Source of the DNA: Anagrus nilaparvatae
Taxonomy: Eukaryota; Arthropoda; Insecta; Hymenoptera; Mymaridae
Length of the DNA: 64,000 nt
Direction of reading: 5' to 3'
Assembly (NCBI GenBank): GCA_022575985.1
Contig: JAKSXM010000279.1
Location: forward strand, 868,001-932,000
The notes beneath the pieces were generated by a model. That model saw nothing but the letters and a program-made list of their open reading frames with translations. It was not told the origin of the DNA and did not search any database. Position 1 is the stretch's first letter; the number at the start of each line of letters is the position of its first letter. Shown here one piece after another: positions 61,893 to 64,000 of this stretch. The position numbers were made by a program, and so were the translations under genes.

Positions 61893-62500
61893 TTTTTTTT
61901 TTTTTTTTTTTTTTTTTTTATTATTAAAGCCTTTGAAGCCTAAATTTCTCTGATAAGAGAAGGCTTATACTGGCTATACGTTGATTATACATTCATACAA
62001 AATTTAAATACATTAAATTAATATATAAGATTGGCTTGAAGTACAATAAAATACAAAAAAAATATAAATTTAAAGACATAGAAAATGTAAAATAAAGTTG
62101 TGACATAAATTCTTAAAAATTAATTAGTTATACAAAAAATTAAAAAACTTAAAAACAATTTTATCAAAATACAGAACATTGATCACAAATGATTAATAAG
62201 TAATACTTAACAATGCAAAAAAATTCATTACTTATTAAACATTTAAATTACAATCATGTAAGTAATTACAAATAATTTTTACCATGTGATTTTGTGAATG
62301 GTAAATAAATTGTTTAATGTCCAAGGGAGGAAATATCTTATATTTTTTTAAATAATTAATCAAATTTATCCTTTGATTATTATATATTGGACATTGCCAA
62401 AAAACATGATTAATATCTTGATATAAAATTTACCAAGCAATCATTATAATTTAATAAACGCATACGTAAGTAAGTATACATTTTTTAAATATAAGTTTTT
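61893..62500 (-). mobile_element. 5'-truncated LINE (ORF2 C-terminal remnant, 3' UTR and poly(A))
   Basis: On the minus strand a frame ending at the TAA 62237-62235 reads DINHVFWQCPIYNNQR and later FPPLDIKQFIYHSQ before CNLNV-stop. The HxFxxCP pattern is the cysteine/histidine motif at the C-terminus of I/Jockey/R1-type ORF2 proteins. A stop lies just upstream in that frame, while MRLLNYNDCLVNFISRY in another frame looks like its continuation, so there is a frameshift. The element ends in a 27-nt poly(A) (poly(T) on plus, 61893-61919). Sequence up to about 62.8 kb may be more of the same decayed ORF. Confidence 0.7.
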
Positions 62501-62784
62501 TCATTCATATTAAACATATAAAAGAAGTAAAATTTACAAAACTTTTAGTTCTATAAAACTTTTCGTCTGTTAACTTTAAATACATTATTGACTAATTTAT
62601 ATATAAAAGATAAGTAAAATTTTAAATTATCTTTATGAATATTCTAAATTTTACTTTTAACTTTTTTGTTCCCATAATTCTATTTAAAATTGTATATGGG
62701 TCAATATTTGTGAAGTGTATACAGTTTGGATTTTCGAGTCTCAGAATGTACTCCAAAGTATGTTTGGTCGAAAGTATATATAAA

Positions 62785-63375
62785 AAAAATAATTTTCCCC
62801 AATTTTTAGCTTTTTAGATCCAATCCTCTATTTTTTACAGCGATTTTTGTTTTTTTCAATTTTTTGAAATTTTTAATTTTTGAGAAATTTATGTTCATTA
62901 ATTTTTCTCGCAAACACGCACTTTACAATAAAATTTTTTTTCCTTATAGTACCCAGTAGGAAATTTCCCGTAGAATTCGATTCTGGGGTCTAAATTTTGT
63001 TTTGAACTGCGCATGCGCGAGAAAATTAACTTTCTTGCTTTGCCTTTTCTAGCTTATATGCCTCAGCTGCAGACAGCTCAATTTTCATCCTGTTGGTCTC
63101 AAATTGTAGGTTTTTTCATATACTTTTAGCATATGAAATCATTTTTTTGGGTAAATTTATTTTAAAAGCAGTAAAATTGAAAAATAGCGATTTTTAAAAA
63201 ATCATTTTTCACAAATTTTGAATTTTCCGCCAAATCACGTGACCAAATGAAAAGCTGATTTAAAATTCGGATTTAGCGGAAAATTTTACATAAGGATACC
63301 AATTTTCGTCTTATTTCATTAAATAGTTTCTAAGATATCCCATTTTAAAGATAAAGATTAAAATTGACTTTTTTT
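62785..63375. mobile_element. diverged single-arm relative of the 5.6-kb palindrome
   Basis: Shares in the same order GTAGGAAATTTCCC-like, GATTCTGGGGTC, CTGCGCATGCGCGA, TTTTCCGCCAAATCACGTGACC, GGATTTAGCGGAAAATTTTA and CATAAGGATA with one arm of the element at 5599. No second arm is present. Confidence 0.65.
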
Positions 63376-63399
63376 AAAAAACCCTAAAAATGGGACTCT

Positions 63400-63760
63400 G
63401 ACTTTAATTATCATATCTGTTAAACAAATAATTATAAAAAGACGAGTAAAAATTTTTTGGAAACTAAGGGCTTATAAAAAATTTTTGAGGCCTATAGAAC
63501 TCGTTTCTTTTAAAAATTAGAATTTTGGCAGCAATTTCAAAATTGGTCAATTTTGGGTAAGAATAGGGATTTGGTTTATTAACTATCGCCATGAGAGAAT
63601 TAACAACAAATAAATGTGGTGTACGGTAAATAAATGTTGATACGTACCTATACCAAAAAAATGAGACCAATTGGAAGTATTTTGGTTAGCTGGCGAGGTT
63701 GCAGCTTTGTATTAAAGATTATGAAAAAAATCCTATTTTATAACATTGTTGTATTTTGTA
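63400..63760. mobile_element. foldback family B copy 6, internal fragment
   Basis: GAGGCCTATAGAACTCGTTT, GGCAGCAATTTCAAAATTGG, TTAGCTGGCGAGGTTGCAGC and CCTATTTTATAACATTG match copies 2 and 3. Both termini are missing. Confidence 0.65.
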
Positions 63761-64000
63761 GCTATTCTATCTTATTTTCAATTTTCCGAATTTTCTAGTT
63801 ACCTAATGAAAATTTTGACGAAATTTTCGGATTTCTCGAGAAATTTTACAAAAGACCCCCTTTTTGGAAAAGTTTTGGATGTTTCCGTAACGCTATAGAA
63901 ATAAAAGAAATAGCAAAATACTAAATAACTACAAAATACCACAATGTTATCAAATAGAACTTTTTTTGTAATCTTTAATGCAAAGCTGCAAACTTGCCAG

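Noticed and set aside
1..64000. CRISPR array, rRNA genes, bacterial or plasmid sequence
   Set aside because: No regularly spaced direct repeats with unique spacers, no rRNA signature, and gene structure is eukaryotic.

Overview
This is an A+T-rich (about four-fifths A+T by eye) animal nuclear window, most likely insect. The reasons are spliced genes with GT-AG introns, a CNG-like cation-channel gene of the insect 'CNG-like' type (pore TIGDLP), and a heavy load of short non-autonomous DNA transposons, decayed non-LTR retrotransposons and a Penelope-type endonuclease remnant. No bacterial operons, rRNA, tRNA or CRISPR array can be supported. Species cannot be named from sequence alone; an AT-rich parasitoid wasp or aphid-like genome would fit, but that is a guess.

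Only two host genes are supported. (1) On the minus strand, 22709 to 18360, six consecutive exons with matching phases give 450 codons of a cyclic-nucleotide-gated-channel-like protein: a low-complexity N-terminal region, S1 to S6, the voltage-sensor-like S4 and the pore. The 5' end, the C-linker and the cyclic-nucleotide-binding domain were not found, so the gene should continue outside the window or across very long introns. The roughly 18 kb to the left is probably intron. (2) On the plus strand, 31065 to 32597, three exons give a 134-residue protein with a signal-peptide-like N-terminus and a glutaredoxin-like fold signature (cis-Pro and FIGG) but no canonical CxxC or CGFS active site. It has a TATA box upstream and poly(A) signals downstream, and a 264-bp palindromic TTAA-flanked element lies directly 3' of it. 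It is the best candidate for something not previously described.

The rest is repeat-dominated intergenic or intronic DNA. From left to right: a foldback element (2341-3155); a 1.4-kb near-perfect palindrome with TA target duplication (5599-6999), with a diverged single-arm relative near 62.8-63.4 kb; several TA-flanked MITEs (8494, 20492, 37380, 43485); a MITE inserted inside another MITE (23448-24764), whose uninterrupted relative is at 56994-57423; two TTAA-flanked MITEs (30018-30333 and 32740-33003); a 139-bp element with a 9-bp target duplication inside a foldback element (35643-35781); six copies or fragments of a second foldback family (27.9, 31.5, 46.1, 48.3, 58.9 and 63.4 kb); a frameshifted integrase C-terminus of the KRBA2-like/Ginger kind (45.6-46.07 kb); two LINE ORF2 remnants (49.08-49.43 kb plus strand, 61.89-62.5 kb minus strand with poly(A)); and a GIY-YIG endonuclease remnant of a Penelope-like element (61.19-61.62 kb minus strand). 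Gene-less stretches between these are simple A+T-rich DNA in which I see no coding signal.
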